DNA of 64,000 nucleotides from CAJQPP01 sp963793465 (GTDB lineage Bacteria; Planctomycetota; Planctomycetia; Pirellulales; Pirellulaceae), in contig CAWCAJ010000006.1 in the NCBI GenBank assembly GCA_963793465.1, positions 1 through 64,000 of the forward strand, in the 5' to 3' direction. A program made the translations under genes and the position numbers. The notes under the pieces are model-generated. The model was not told where the DNA came from and did not search any database. It worked only from the letters and a program-made list of their open reading frames with translations. Each line of letters opens with the position of its first letter. Position 1 is the stretch's first letter. Of this stretch, positions 9,402-18,388 are shown piece after piece.

Positions 9402-11202
9402 CCAACAACGCGTCCAGTTGATCGACCAGACTGGCGAACTTGTTCATGGCGGCGTCGACCGGTGCGGGGGTCGCCAGATCCACACCGGCATCACGCAACA
9501 AATCCAGCGGGAACTTGCTGCAGCCACTCTTCAGGAAGCCCAGGTAGGCATCCAGTTCCGGGTCGCCGCCATGCAATACGCGTTGCGACAAGGCAATGGC
9601 GGCGGACAGACCCGTGGCGTATTTGTACACATAGAAGGAGCGGTAGAAGTGGGGAATCCGCAAGCATTCCAGCGGCAGTTCTTCATCGATCACAAAGTCC
9701 GGCCCAAAGTAGTCATCCAGCAACTTCTTGTAGGTTTCTTTCAAGGCGGCCACCGTCAGCGGTTCCCCGCTTTCCACCATTTCGTGGGTTATCTTTTCAA
9801 ACTCGGCGAACATCGTTTGCCGAATGATGGTGGCCCGGATATCGTCGATTTCGTTGTTGATCAAATAGGCCCGTTCCCGATCATCGGCCGCCTGCTTGAT
9901 CAGGTGATCGGTCAGCAGCTGTTCATTGAACGTGCTGGCGACCTCGGCCACGAAGATCGTGTAGTTGTAGTATTGATACGGTTGGTGCTGCGCGGACAGG
10001 TAACTGTGCATCGAATGACCTGCCTCGTGAGCCAACGTGAACACATCGCGTAGCACTTCCGGTTTGTAGTTCATCATGATGTATGGGTCACCGTCGAAAG
10101 TGCCGTAGCTGAACGCGCCGCTTTGTTTGTTCTGGTTGGGGTAACGATCGCACCAGCGTCCCGTCAAACCGCCCTGCAAGATCGAGCAGTAATCGTCCCC
10201 CAACGGTGCCAGGGCGTCGACGATGATTTGAGAGGCCTGATCCCAGGTGTGATGTTTGTTGACCTCGCTGACGATCGGCACGTAGGTGTCGTAGTGATGA
10301 ATGTCGTCGAGTCCCATCTTGCGGCGACGCAGGTCGTAAAACCGGTACAGCGTGGGCAGGTGTTGGCGGACCGTGGCGATCAGGTTGTCGTATACCGATT
10401 GGGGTACATTGTCGGCGAACAGGGCCTGCTGCAGGCAACCGTCGTAGCCGCGGACCCGGGCGTAATACACATCCTTCTGAATCGAACCGTTCAAGGCAGC
10501 AGCAAAAGCGTTCTCGTGAGCCTGGAACTGTGCGTAGAACTGTTGAAATGCCTTACGCCGCACATCCCGATCCGGTGATTCCAGAAACTGGCTGAACGTC
10601 GATTGCGTCAGTTCGACCGATTCGCCTTTTTCATTTTCAAGAATGCCAAACTTGAGGTCGGCATCCAATAGCTGCCTGAAGATCTTTCCAGCCGCTCCGG
10701 CCATCTCGCCTTGCATGGCCAGGATCTGCTCTTCGCGATCGCTCAGCGTGTATTGCTTGTAACGCACCATGCGTTCGATGAGTAACTGAAACAACTCCAT
10801 TTCCGGATCTTTGAGCAACTCCGCCATGGTGGCATCCGGAATGGCCATGATCTCGGGGCGGATGTAGCTGGCGGCTTCCCCGGCGCGGGTGGCCACGTTT
10901 TGCAAACGCCCCATCAAACGCTGGTAGGTGCTGTCCGTCTGGTCTTCCACCATTTTCAAATAGGCATAGTTGGCCAACCGATCGGCCAACCGTTCCGACT
11001 CGCTATCGTAGCGCAGACAGGCGGCCAGAAAAGTCGGGCCATCTCCCAGCTTGTCCTTGAAGTCGGCGTAGCCGGGAATGCGGTCTTCCAATTCCTGCAG
11101 CGCTTGTTCCCATGAATCGTCGCTGTCGAACAGCTTGGAAAGATCCCAGGTGTCTGCGGGTTTGACTTCGCTGCGTGGTGGCAGGCTGATCACAGTGCTC
11201 AT
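9394..11202 (-). CDS. pepF: Oligoendopeptidase F (M3 zinc metallopeptidase)
   Basis: 602 residues, typical of the M3B family. The zinc motif is seen in FTLAHEAGHSMHSYLSAQ (HExxH) with the downstream glutamate region FVAEVASTFNEQLL. The N-terminal helical lobe (RSEVKPADTWDLSKLF) and the C-terminal YKYATGLSAAIALSQRVL, GDPELDAYLGFLKSGCSKFP complete the family pattern. It cuts short peptides in the cytoplasm and recycles them. The next gene downstream, DUF2461, overlaps it by 8 bp. Confidence 0.95.
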   Translation of the reverse strand: MSTVISLPPRSEVKPADTWDLSKLFDSDDSWEQALQELEDRIPGYADFKDKLGDGPTFLAACLRYDSESERLADRLANYAYLKMVEDQTDSTYQRLMGRLQNVATRAGEAASYIRPEIMAIPDATMAELLKDPEMELFQLLIERMVRYKQYTLSDREEQILAMQGEMAGAAGKIFRQLLDADLKFGILENEKGESVELTQSTFSQFLESPDRDVRRKAFQQFYAQFQAHENAFAAALNGSIQKDVYYARVRGYDGCLQQALFADNVPQSVYDNLIATVRQHLPTLYRFYDLRRRKMGLDDIHHYDTYVPIVSEVNKHHTWDQASQIIVDALAPLGDDYCSILQGGLTGRWCDRYPNQNKQSGAFSYGTFDGDPYIMMNYKPEVLRDVFTLAHEAGHSMHSYLSAQHQPYQYYNYTIFVAEVASTFNEQLLTDHLIKQAADDRERAYLINNEIDDIRATIIRQTMFAEFEKITHEMVESGEPLTVAALKETYKKLLDDYFGPDFVIDEELPLECLRIPHFYRSFYVYKYATGLSAAIALSQRVLHGGDPELDAYLGFLKSGCSKFPLDLLRDAGVDLATPAPVDAAMNKFASLVDQLDALLDD

Positions 11203-11452
11203 GAATCGAGTCTAACGGTGTTAAAATAGGCAATTTTGTTGTGCCCGCGACGGGAATCGAGCACTAACGAAGGGAGCGATCTTAAACGCTAAAGGCGTGT
11301 TTCGCAGCCAAGTCATTGTAAGGGAAATTTCGTTGCCGGTACGACAAGCCCTTTTTGACAACTGATTGAAGCGATCTTTGGGAGCATACATAATCGGGGG
11401 CTGGTTTTTCAACCAGTACTCGTTCTCACACCATGATGAAAGGCAAACGAAG

Positions 11453-12082
11453 ATGCGACGTTTAATTTTGAGTACCGTGATGATGGTGGCGTTTCTGGGT
11501 TGGTCCCCAGCGGCGACCGCGGACATTTATTTTTCCGATTTTGAGGCTGACAATGGAGGCTGGTCGGGGACCGGCGACTGGCAATGGGGCACGCCTGTTG
11601 GCGCCAACGGCACCGACCTGGGTGGCTTTGGTGGCAACGAGCCCACCGGAGGTTTTTCCGGAGACAATGTTTGGGGAACGATCCTGGGGGGCCTGCACAA
11701 TCCCAGCACCGTCAGTAATTTGACGCAGACTTTTGATTTCAGCGGCTTTACCGGGGTGAGTTTTGCCTTTCAGGAGTGGATCGACTCGGGTGGTAATGCC
11801 TTTGATACGGCTGAGATCTTCGTCAACGGGAACCTGGAATATTTTTCCGACGGCCTATCCAATGGGGATTGGCGGGAGGTGGTGTTGGATTGGTCGGCCT
11901 ACGACGGGTTGTCCAATGTGACCGTCGATTTTCAGTTTTCTACGACGGGTGTCGTGGAGCGGGTGGGTTGGTACCTGGACGATGTTTCCATCACCGGCCG
12001 TGCTGCGATTCCTGAACCGGCAAGCCTGGGCCTCCTGATGATCGGTCTGGCGGGATTCGCCACAGGTCGCAGAAGGCGCTAA
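11453..12082 (+). CDS. PEP-CTERM sorting-domain secreted protein
   Basis: 209 residues. Signal peptide MRRLILSTVMMVAFLGWSP, a Gly/Asn/Asp-rich beta-sandwich-like body (SDFEADNGGWSGTGDWQWG, GDNVWGT, ATLTQTFDFSGFTG-like strands, WYLDDVSITG), and a C-terminal PEP-CTERM signal: PEPASLG, a hydrophobic segment LLMIGLAGFA, then GRRRR. The signal targets the protein to an exosortase that cuts and re-anchors it at the envelope. The body resembles galactose-binding or MAM-like domains; the ligand is unknown. The frame is open back to 11366, but 11453 has AAAGG upstream and gives a clean signal peptide. A strong terminator follows. Confidence 0.9.
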   Translation: MRRLILSTVMMVAFLGWSPAATADIYFSDFEADNGGWSGTGDWQWGTPVGANGTDLGGFGGNEPTGGFSGDNVWGTILGGLHNPSTVSNLTQTFDFSGFTGVSFAFQEWIDSGGNAFDTAEIFVNGNLEYFSDGLSNGDWREVVLDWSAYDGLSNVTVDFQFSTTGVVERVGWYLDDVSITGRAAIPEPASLGLLMIGLAGFATGRRRR

Positions 12083-12118
12083 TGAAGGTTGGCCTGCGCT
12101 CTGAATTCAAGCTCGAAC

Positions 12119-12149
12119 GACCGCCCGATGTGCTCGGGCGGTCTTTTTT
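12119..12149 (+). terminator. Rho-independent terminator after the PEP-CTERM gene
   Basis: Perfect 10-bp stem GACCGCCCGA / TCGGGCGGTC with a TGTGC loop and a run of six T's, 37 bp past the stop. Confidence 0.9.
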
Positions 12150-12216
12150 ATCTTTGTCATCTTTGGGAAGCGGGATGCATGGGCTGAGCGAATCTGCTGT
12201 TCGGTGCAGGCGACCG

Positions 12217-12996
12217 TCAATCCGACAATTCCACGTCGCCTAAAACAAACACGACATCCACGCTGGCCGCAATCGTGATCATTCCGGAGGCTACGGCGTC
12301 GGACACTTCACCGGCTGCCACCGAGACCCGGTTTTGCAGCATGTTGGAACCCCGCCACCCGGGATTGGTTTCGCGGATCGACTGCACGGCGGCCAAGCGG
12401 CAACCCAGCGCGACGGCCAGGGCGTGTGCTTTTTCCCGAGCCGCCCGGATGGCCAGCAAGCGGGCTTCGTCGCGGTGTTTTCGCAATTGCGAGGAGTGGA
12501 AGGTCAGGTTGTCGACCTCGTTGACACCCCGTTCAATCAAACCGCGATAGATGGTTTCAAAGGCATCCAGGTTGTCGATGGTGATCGAGATCTCCCTCTT
12601 TGCCGAATAGCCGACGGGTTGGATCTTCTGGTCGACGGAGGGTGCCGCGGATGCAGCGCTTTGCTGGGGGTACGGCGATTTGGAAGGAGTGTCAAAGATG
12701 GGTTGAATGCGAATCAGCTCGGTGCGGATCTTTTTCCGTTCCAGCGGGGTCTCTTCCAGGTATTGGGTCACGGCAGCGACCTTGGCATCGTTGTCGGCCA
12801 CGGCTGCGGCCAGTTGGATGGCCCGCGAGTCGATAGAGAATCGCAACACGGCGTGATCGGGCACGACGCGGACTTCGGCGGATCCGGAGACGGAAATGGT
12901 GGGTGGTTCCGTTTCGTGAGCCATCATCCGGGTACCCAAAAGCTGTGAAGCAAAGCAAACGATCAAAACACAGTCAAGTCCGCGTGACAACAACAT
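12217..12996 (-). CDS. Periplasmic SIMPL (DUF541) domain protein
   Basis: About 259 residues. A signal peptide (MLLSRGLDCVLIVCFASQLLG) is followed by the SIMPL pattern: ISVSGSAEVRVVPDHAVLRF, DNDAKVAAVTQYLEE, KIRTELIRIQPIF, YSAKREISITIDNLDAFE, GVNEVDNLTFHSS, EARLLAIRAAREKAHALA. These proteins are secreted or periplasmic and some bind outer-membrane or signalling partners; the role here is unknown. The start at 12996 was chosen because it gives the signal peptide and clears the upstream gene, whose stop is at 13074. It is the third gene of the kdsC/LptA-like group. Confidence 0.85.
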   Translation of the reverse strand: MLLSRGLDCVLIVCFASQLLGTRMMAHETEPPTISVSGSAEVRVVPDHAVLRFSIDSRAIQLAAAVADNDAKVAAVTQYLEETPLERKKIRTELIRIQPIFDTPSKSPYPQQSAASAAPSVDQKIQPVGYSAKREISITIDNLDAFETIYRGLIERGVNEVDNLTFHSSQLRKHRDEARLLAIRAAREKAHALAVALGCRLAAVQSIRETNPGWRGSNMLQNRVSVAAGEVSDAVASGMITIAASVDVVFVLGDVELSD

Positions 12997-13073
12997 CAGC
13001 CGCCTCCTTATGCCGGGAATTAAATTAGCGATGGATGGATGGTAGCTGAGGCGTTGCTGAATTGCAGCAGGCG

Positions 13074-16000
13074 CTACTTTTTTCGCAGGGGTCCCTGTTG
13101 CGAATATTCCATCTGTTGCATTTGTTGCACCTGACATTCCCCGGAATCCAGGTTGTAGGTAATGGTCTTGGCCACCATGTGTCCCTTGTTGCTGGTGCCG
13201 GGGTTATTGAACCAGATCTCGGCGTTGGATCGATTGGGTGCCTCCATCACCACCTGGCCATTGGCTTGATAGTAGCTGATGCGTTCGGCGGTGGCGTTGA
13301 ACTGGCTGCCGGCAACCCGCGCATTGCCACTGGCAATCATCTCCATGGTGGGCCCAGACGCCTGAGGGGTCCATTGGGCGAGCACCAGCTGGTTGCAGTC
13401 CAGAATCATGCCACGGCTACCGGCTTGTTGGATGACACGTTCGCCAGGAATCGTGTTCCAACCGATGGTGGTTGTATAGAATGTGTGTACATTGCCCTGG
13501 AATTGCAACTGGCGTGATTCCAGGTTTCCCTGAAAGGCGTCGTCGTAATCCACTTTGATGAAGTCGATATTCCCTGTGCGGGGTCCGGCCGTGGCAAATT
13601 GGGTGGGGGTTGGATTGGACGATGGGCCCTTGGCCAATTGTCGGGCCATGACCGTGCCGGGGCCGGTACAGAACACGCCGCTGGATTGCGCATCGTAGGT
13701 CACTCGCGGAGCAAAGATCTCCTGGCTGGAAGTGAACGTGCCGTGGCGGTCATTTTTGCCGGTTGCGATCCAGGCGTATGCGTCCTCGCCGGGTTGCCAG
13801 TAGTCATGGAAGGCCACCTCACCGGCATCCATGCGGCCCACCATGATCACACGGCGAGGATCCAGATCGGCAGGCGGTTGGTCGGCTTGAACCTGCATGA
13901 AATCGATGCGTTGGTTGAGCAAAATGGACAGGGCGGCACTGCGTGTGGAGGTGGTCGTGACGGAGGCGTCGGTGACGCTGGTCTGTCGCGAACTGGATTG
14001 CACATCGGTTTCAAAATAAATCTGCTGACCGTCAAAGACCATGCCCCCTTTCCAGGTGACCGTCGAATTGCCTGCCGAAATCAGAGCGGGTTGATCCACT
14101 GCCGACCCATCCCGCAGCGATGGCACTTGGGAATCGGATGGGTCTGCCGCAGCCATCTGCATCTGGCCCGGTCCTTCGATCCACAAACGATTGGCGGTTT
14201 GATCCAGGTGAATCTGTTGACCCTGCAATCGCAATTCTTCCAGCGAGACGGTCGCGGGCTGCGTGGCCACTCCGGAAATGAACAGGCGATAGCGTTGCTC
14301 GGGTTGCGATAACACCCGCAACTGTTCCCCGCGGATTTCCAATGCCGTCCGCGTTGTGCCGGAGGCCTCCGTTTGTTGCTGCTGGATCACGACGTTCCCA
14401 TCGACCGTCATCTCGGCAACTTCGCTACGGCGTTCCCCGGCCAGCATTTGCAGTTGCACCTGGTTGCCGGTGAAATGGGTTGTCGCCTGTGTGGCCCCCC
14501 CGCTTGCCGCAGCATCTGCCGTAGCAACAGTGGGAGCGACCATGGGCAGTGCTCCCGCCGCAGGGGGTGGAGCCTGCAGAGGCAGTTGCCAGGAGAGCCC
14601 CTGCGGGGACGCCCCGCTTTGCCCGGAGGGCTGCGTATGGCCTTGCGATGACGGAGTCACTGGATCAGGATCTTGAGTTGCGGGTGGCGAGAGGGTCGGA
14701 GTGACCGCTGGTACACGAGGTCGGCGGGCCACGACATATTGAAAATTCCGCCGGGCTGGCCCGCGCTTCATTTTCCCAACGTTGGCAGAGGTGGGCTGAG
14801 GCCAGTAGGCGGCCGCCTCCTGGCAATGCCCCGCCAGTTTCGGGGACACCAGGGTGACCTGACCGATGCCTACGAATCTGGCAGGCTCGAACCGCCAGCG
14901 AGTTGGCTGACCCTCGGCATGGGGTTCGGGAACTTCCCAAATCCAGAAATGCATTTGATCGGCAGCCACCTCCGTCTCGTCCAGTTGGATTCGGCCCCGT
15001 CCCAGAGAAAGCACTTTCTTGCCTTGATCATCGCGGAGCCGCAATTGCTTTTGCCAGTAGCAGGTGATGGCTCCTTTTCCGTTCTCGTTGGCCTGTTGCG
15101 TGATACTGCCGGGCCCCAGCATATCGGCGGTTCCCATGCGGCCATCCTGTGTGAAGCTGTAGCGGATTTCGCGGGCGCGGATTCGTTGCTGATTGCGTGT
15201 CAGAGAAACCGTTTCGTCACTGGTCAAGGTCACCGAGTTCTCGATCAAGTCGAAGTCGATACCTTGCGCGACCACCTCCGCCTGGCGACTTTCCGATAGG
15301 ATACTGGCGGGATTCGCCGCGGTTCCTTCGGCAACGATGCGTTGCACCTGCAATTGACGGGAGCCGCCTGGCGGCGCGGGGTCAGCATCGGCCAGGATGA
15401 CCCGCAGCTTCTGACATACCAGCTGATCCCCCTGGCCGTCCGCGGGTCGGACCCTGACATCATCTTCAAAGGAAACGCTGCGGTCATCAAAATCGAACTT
15501 CATGGGGCCGGCGCTGGTAACCACGTAGGAGCCGGAAGTATTCCCCAGCAGGTCGTCGTGCCCTGTAGCGGCCGTGCCAGCCGGGTCTGCTTGGCGGTGC
15601 AAATACAACTCGTAGACTTTGGCCAATTCGATGCGTTCGATGCCGGAAAAGGCTTTTCCCGCTGGTCCGTTACGCGAATGGGGCCCAAACAGATCGACCG
15701 TCAGGTGACGGCCATGTCCATAGCTCTGCCCAAAGCGGAATTTGCAGTCGTAGAGTGTCAGGATGCGTTCCGGAGAAATCTGCACATTCTCCGTTTCCAG
15801 AAAAATGCCGTCATCTTTTTCGGCCGAACTGGCAGGCCGAAATAGTTGGACGCCTCCCTGCAACTGGGCCTGCTGCAGATCGCCCATGTCGCCGGCGGCC
15901 GACAGTCCACGTTCAAACTTCAACCGCGCAACGGGGGAACGCAAAATAATCGGCGGCGTCGCCACCGGCTTCCCCTCCACGTTGCGATCGACTGCCTGCA

Positions 16001-16313
16001 CGATCATGGACAAGGGCTTCAACTCCACGGTCCCGTCATCCATCACCGTATGGTCCTGGAACAGGATCGTGGCCTGAGGGGTCTCCAGGATGGTACAAGG
16101 ACCCCACTCCCACCCGTCCTTCGGCAAGTATCCGATCAAGCCCTGCTTGATCTGATCCGAGTCCCGGGTGTTGACCACAAGATCGGATTCCGGTTTGACG
16201 ATGGTAGAACTGCCTTCCAGAAGCGGGGCTACCAGACCGCCGTAGATCCCGTAGGCACTGATGGTCAACACCAGCGCGATCAGGTATCGGGGGATCATGG
16301 TAGTGAAAGGCAC
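13074..16313 (-). CDS. Giant LptC/LptA (OstA)-like envelope protein
   Basis: 1079 residues from a GTG; an ATG 15 bp later (MIPRYLIALV) is also possible. An N-terminal membrane anchor (YLIALVLTISAYGIYGGLV) leads into many short beta-strand repeats of the OstA/LptA jelly-roll type, for example FTGNQVQLQMLAGERRSEV, AEMTVDGNVVIQQQQ, LRLQGQQIHLDQTANRLW, IEGPGQMQMA, and near the end RVAGSQFNATAERISYYQAN, GQVVMEAPN. A Pro/Gln/Ser-rich linker sits at about residues 515-580. In other bacteria LptC and LptA are about 190 residues each and carry lipopolysaccharide to the outer membrane. Here the next gene upstream is kdsC, as in the E. coli kdsC-lptC-lptA order. I infer a fused, expanded lipid-transport bridge. 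Confidence 0.75.
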   Translation of the reverse strand: MPFTTMIPRYLIALVLTISAYGIYGGLVAPLLEGSSTIVKPESDLVVNTRDSDQIKQGLIGYLPKDGWEWGPCTILETPQATILFQDHTVMDDGTVELKPLSMIVQAVDRNVEGKPVATPPIILRSPVARLKFERGLSAAGDMGDLQQAQLQGGVQLFRPASSAEKDDGIFLETENVQISPERILTLYDCKFRFGQSYGHGRHLTVDLFGPHSRNGPAGKAFSGIERIELAKVYELYLHRQADPAGTAATGHDDLLGNTSGSYVVTSAGPMKFDFDDRSVSFEDDVRVRPADGQGDQLVCQKLRVILADADPAPPGGSRQLQVQRIVAEGTAANPASILSESRQAEVVAQGIDFDLIENSVTLTSDETVSLTRNQQRIRAREIRYSFTQDGRMGTADMLGPGSITQQANENGKGAITCYWQKQLRLRDDQGKKVLSLGRGRIQLDETEVAADQMHFWIWEVPEPHAEGQPTRWRFEPARFVGIGQVTLVSPKLAGHCQEAAAYWPQPTSANVGKMKRGPARRNFQYVVARRPRVPAVTPTLSPPATQDPDPVTPSSQGHTQPSGQSGASPQGLSWQLPLQAPPPAAGALPMVAPTVATADAAASGGATQATTHFTGNQVQLQMLAGERRSEVAEMTVDGNVVIQQQQTEASGTTRTALEIRGEQLRVLSQPEQRYRLFISGVATQPATVSLEELRLQGQQIHLDQTANRLWIEGPGQMQMAAADPSDSQVPSLRDGSAVDQPALISAGNSTVTWKGGMVFDGQQIYFETDVQSSSRQTSVTDASVTTTSTRSAALSILLNQRIDFMQVQADQPPADLDPRRVIMVGRMDAGEVAFHDYWQPGEDAYAWIATGKNDRHGTFTSSQEIFAPRVTYDAQSSGVFCTGPGTVMARQLAKGPSSNPTPTQFATAGPRTGNIDFIKVDYDDAFQGNLESRQLQFQGNVHTFYTTTIGWNTIPGERVIQQAGSRGMILDCNQLVLAQWTPQASGPTMEMIASGNARVAGSQFNATAERISYYQANGQVVMEAPNRSNAEIWFNNPGTSNKGHMVAKTITYNLDSGECQVQQMQQMEYSQQGPLRKK

Positions 16314-16337
16314 CTGCGGATTCCGTTCCGGTTTGAG

Positions 16338-16862
16338 TTACTGACCCTGGTACTTGCGGACAACTTCCGCCCAGCGATCTTGTGCTTTGAGAATGGTCTC
16401 GATCAGTTCCCGCACGGCTCCGCGGCCACCCGGTGTCTGCGTCGTGAAGTGGGCGGCGGACCGAACTTCTTCCACCGCGTCGGCCACGGCAACCCCCAAG
16501 CCAACGGAACGGATCAGTTGCAGGTCTGTTAAATCGTCCCCTACGTAGCACACCTGTTCCGCGGTCAAGCCCTGTTCCTGCATGATCTGTTGGGCCACCG
16601 GCAGTTTATCGGAAAAGCCCTGGCGAATCAGATCCAGCCCCAATTCGGCGGCACGCACTTTGACGATATGACTGCTTCGCGCCGTCAGCAGGCCAAACTT
16701 TCCGCCCATCCGTTGCCAGGCTTTGATTCCCAGCCCGTCGCGAACGTGAAACGACTTGGTTTCAATGCCCTGATTGTCGAAGGAAAGACGCCCGTCCGTC
16801 AGGACTCCGTCGACATCACAGAGGATCAACTGAATGGAAGCAAAGCGTTGTTCGAGTTTCAT
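16338..16862 (-). CDS. kdsC: 3-deoxy-D-manno-octulosonate 8-phosphate phosphatase (KdsC-like HAD)
   Basis: 174 residues, the family length. HAD motif I is LILCDVDGVLTDG (nucleophile and acid Asp), then the KdsC signature FHVRDGLGIKAWQ, GLLTARSS (motif II), LIRQGFSDKL, and YVGDDLTDLQLIRSVGLGVAVADA (motif III), ending TTQTPGGRGAVRELIE. It removes phosphate from KDO 8-phosphate, the step before KDO activation for lipopolysaccharide. The start at 16862 (MKLEQRF) was chosen because the open frame upstream is Pro-rich and unlike the family. It sits 24 bp upstream of the LptC/LptA-like gene. Confidence 0.9.
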   Translation of the reverse strand: MKLEQRFASIQLILCDVDGVLTDGRLSFDNQGIETKSFHVRDGLGIKAWQRMGGKFGLLTARSSHIVKVRAAELGLDLIRQGFSDKLPVAQQIMQEQGLTAEQVCYVGDDLTDLQLIRSVGLGVAVADAVEEVRSAAHFTTQTPGGRGAVRELIETILKAQDRWAEVVRKYQGQ

Positions 16863-17233
16863 ACCAGGCCTCGGGATTCCGGTCATGGGTCGCATCGGTT
16901 CCTGCGCAGCGGGATTCGCATCCGGGCGCATCGGAAGAGGCGGGATTCTAGAGATAGCCGGCGGTTGCAGCAACGCAGACGCCGGGCAAGCCACGCGACG
17001 CTAGCGGAGCCGTGCAAGCGCTCGCTGATAACGGGATCGAGGAACCGAGCCCGCTGTTTTTCGCACGATTTCCCGGCAAATTCCATCCGGTTTACAATGT
17101 TTCGGAAATCGCACCATAATTGTTTTGTGCCTGTCGGAACCCGATCGAGGGTCCGGCGGCAATGCGAACCGAGGGTTGCCAGAAGATGGGGGCCTTGCGA
17201 GTTCCCGTCGTCCTCAACAAAGGAAGATTCCCT

Positions 17234-18358
17234 TTGACCAATCAACCCACGTCTCCCGACGCCTTCACGATACGTAACTTGACGGAATCTCTCGAGTCGC
17301 ATCCTGAATTCGATGGCCATGAAGTTGTGGCAATCTGCGAAGACCCCGAAACGGGTCTGCAGGCCTTGATTGGCATTCACAGCACTCAATTGGGTCCGTC
17401 CCTGGGGGGATCCCGTCGCTGGCGCTATGCCAATTTGGATGAAGCCATTACGGATGTGTTGCGGCTTTCCAAAGGCATGAGTTACAAGCACGCGATCGCC
17501 GGCACAGGCATGGGGGGTGGTAAAGCGGTCATGCTGGCCGATGGCCATGGCCAGAAGACCCCAGAATTGATGCGAGCATTCGGCCGCTTCGTCGATACCA
17601 TGCAAGGTGATTACATCACCGCTGAGGATGTGGGAACCAGTGTCGAGGACATGTTGTTCGTCAAAGAAACGACGGCACACGTCTGTGGTCTACCCATTGC
17701 CGATGGCGGCAGTGGTGACCCTTCACCGATGACGGCCTACGGAACTTACTGTGGCATTTTGGCTGCATTGGCCTGGCAGCAGGGAAGGCAGGAACAGGAC
17801 GCCATGGATCCCGCAGTTGTCAAGGATCGCGTCGTGGCGGTGCAGGGTCTGGGTCATGTGGGGATGGATCTGTGTCGGCAGTTGTACGAGGCCGGCGCTG
17901 AATTGATTGTGGCGGATGTCGAGCCGCAGCGCGTCCAGCAGGCCTGTGATTTGTTCGGGGCGCGATCGGTGCCACCGGAAGTAATCCTGAGCGTGACTGC
18001 CGACGTGTTGGCACCCTGTGCGCTGGGCGGGATCCTGAATGCGACATCGATTGCGAAACTGCAGGCTCCGATTGTTGCTGGCGCGGCCAACAACCAGTTG
18101 CGGGAGGAAGAAGACGGTCCCTTGTTGCACCGTCAGCAGGTGTTATATGCGCCGGACTTTGTCATCAACGCCGGCGGCATTATCAACATTGCCAACGAAC
18201 ATCCGACGTATGATGTCGAGCGAGCACGCAGTCAGACGCGAAGAATTGCCAATACCCTGTGGCAGATCTTTGGTCGCTCCCGGGAACAGGATCGACCGAC
18301 TTCGGAGATTGCCAATGAACTGGCCAGGCAACTGCTGGCCGGTCAGCCCCGGTCCTGA
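17234..18358 (+). CDS. Leu/Phe/Val/Glu-type amino acid dehydrogenase (leucine dehydrogenase-like)
   Basis: About 374 residues. N-terminal substrate domain: LGPSLGGSRRWRYANLDEA, LRLSKGMSYKHAIAGTGMGG with catalytic and substrate Lys, GGKAVM, and TAEDVGTSVEDM. Rossmann NAD domain: VAVQGLGHVGMDLCRQLYEA, LIVADVEP, then LAPCALGGILNATSIAKL, IVAGAANNQL and FVINAGGIINIANE, all classic for leucine dehydrogenase relatives. It would deaminate a branched or aromatic amino acid to the keto acid with NAD. A TTG start at 17234, six bases after AGGAAGA, gives the family N-terminus; an ATG at 17162 would add an unlikely leader. The exact substrate cannot be read. Confidence 0.9.
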   Translation: MTNQPTSPDAFTIRNLTESLESHPEFDGHEVVAICEDPETGLQALIGIHSTQLGPSLGGSRRWRYANLDEAITDVLRLSKGMSYKHAIAGTGMGGGKAVMLADGHGQKTPELMRAFGRFVDTMQGDYITAEDVGTSVEDMLFVKETTAHVCGLPIADGGSGDPSPMTAYGTYCGILAALAWQQGRQEQDAMDPAVVKDRVVAVQGLGHVGMDLCRQLYEAGAELIVADVEPQRVQQACDLFGARSVPPEVILSVTADVLAPCALGGILNATSIAKLQAPIVAGAANNQLREEEDGPLLHRQQVLYAPDFVINAGGIINIANEHPTYDVERARSQTRRIANTLWQIFGRSREQDRPTSEIANELARQLLAGQPRS

Positions 18359-18388
18359 GCGACGCGTTCCGGCGTATTCCGCGAACCC

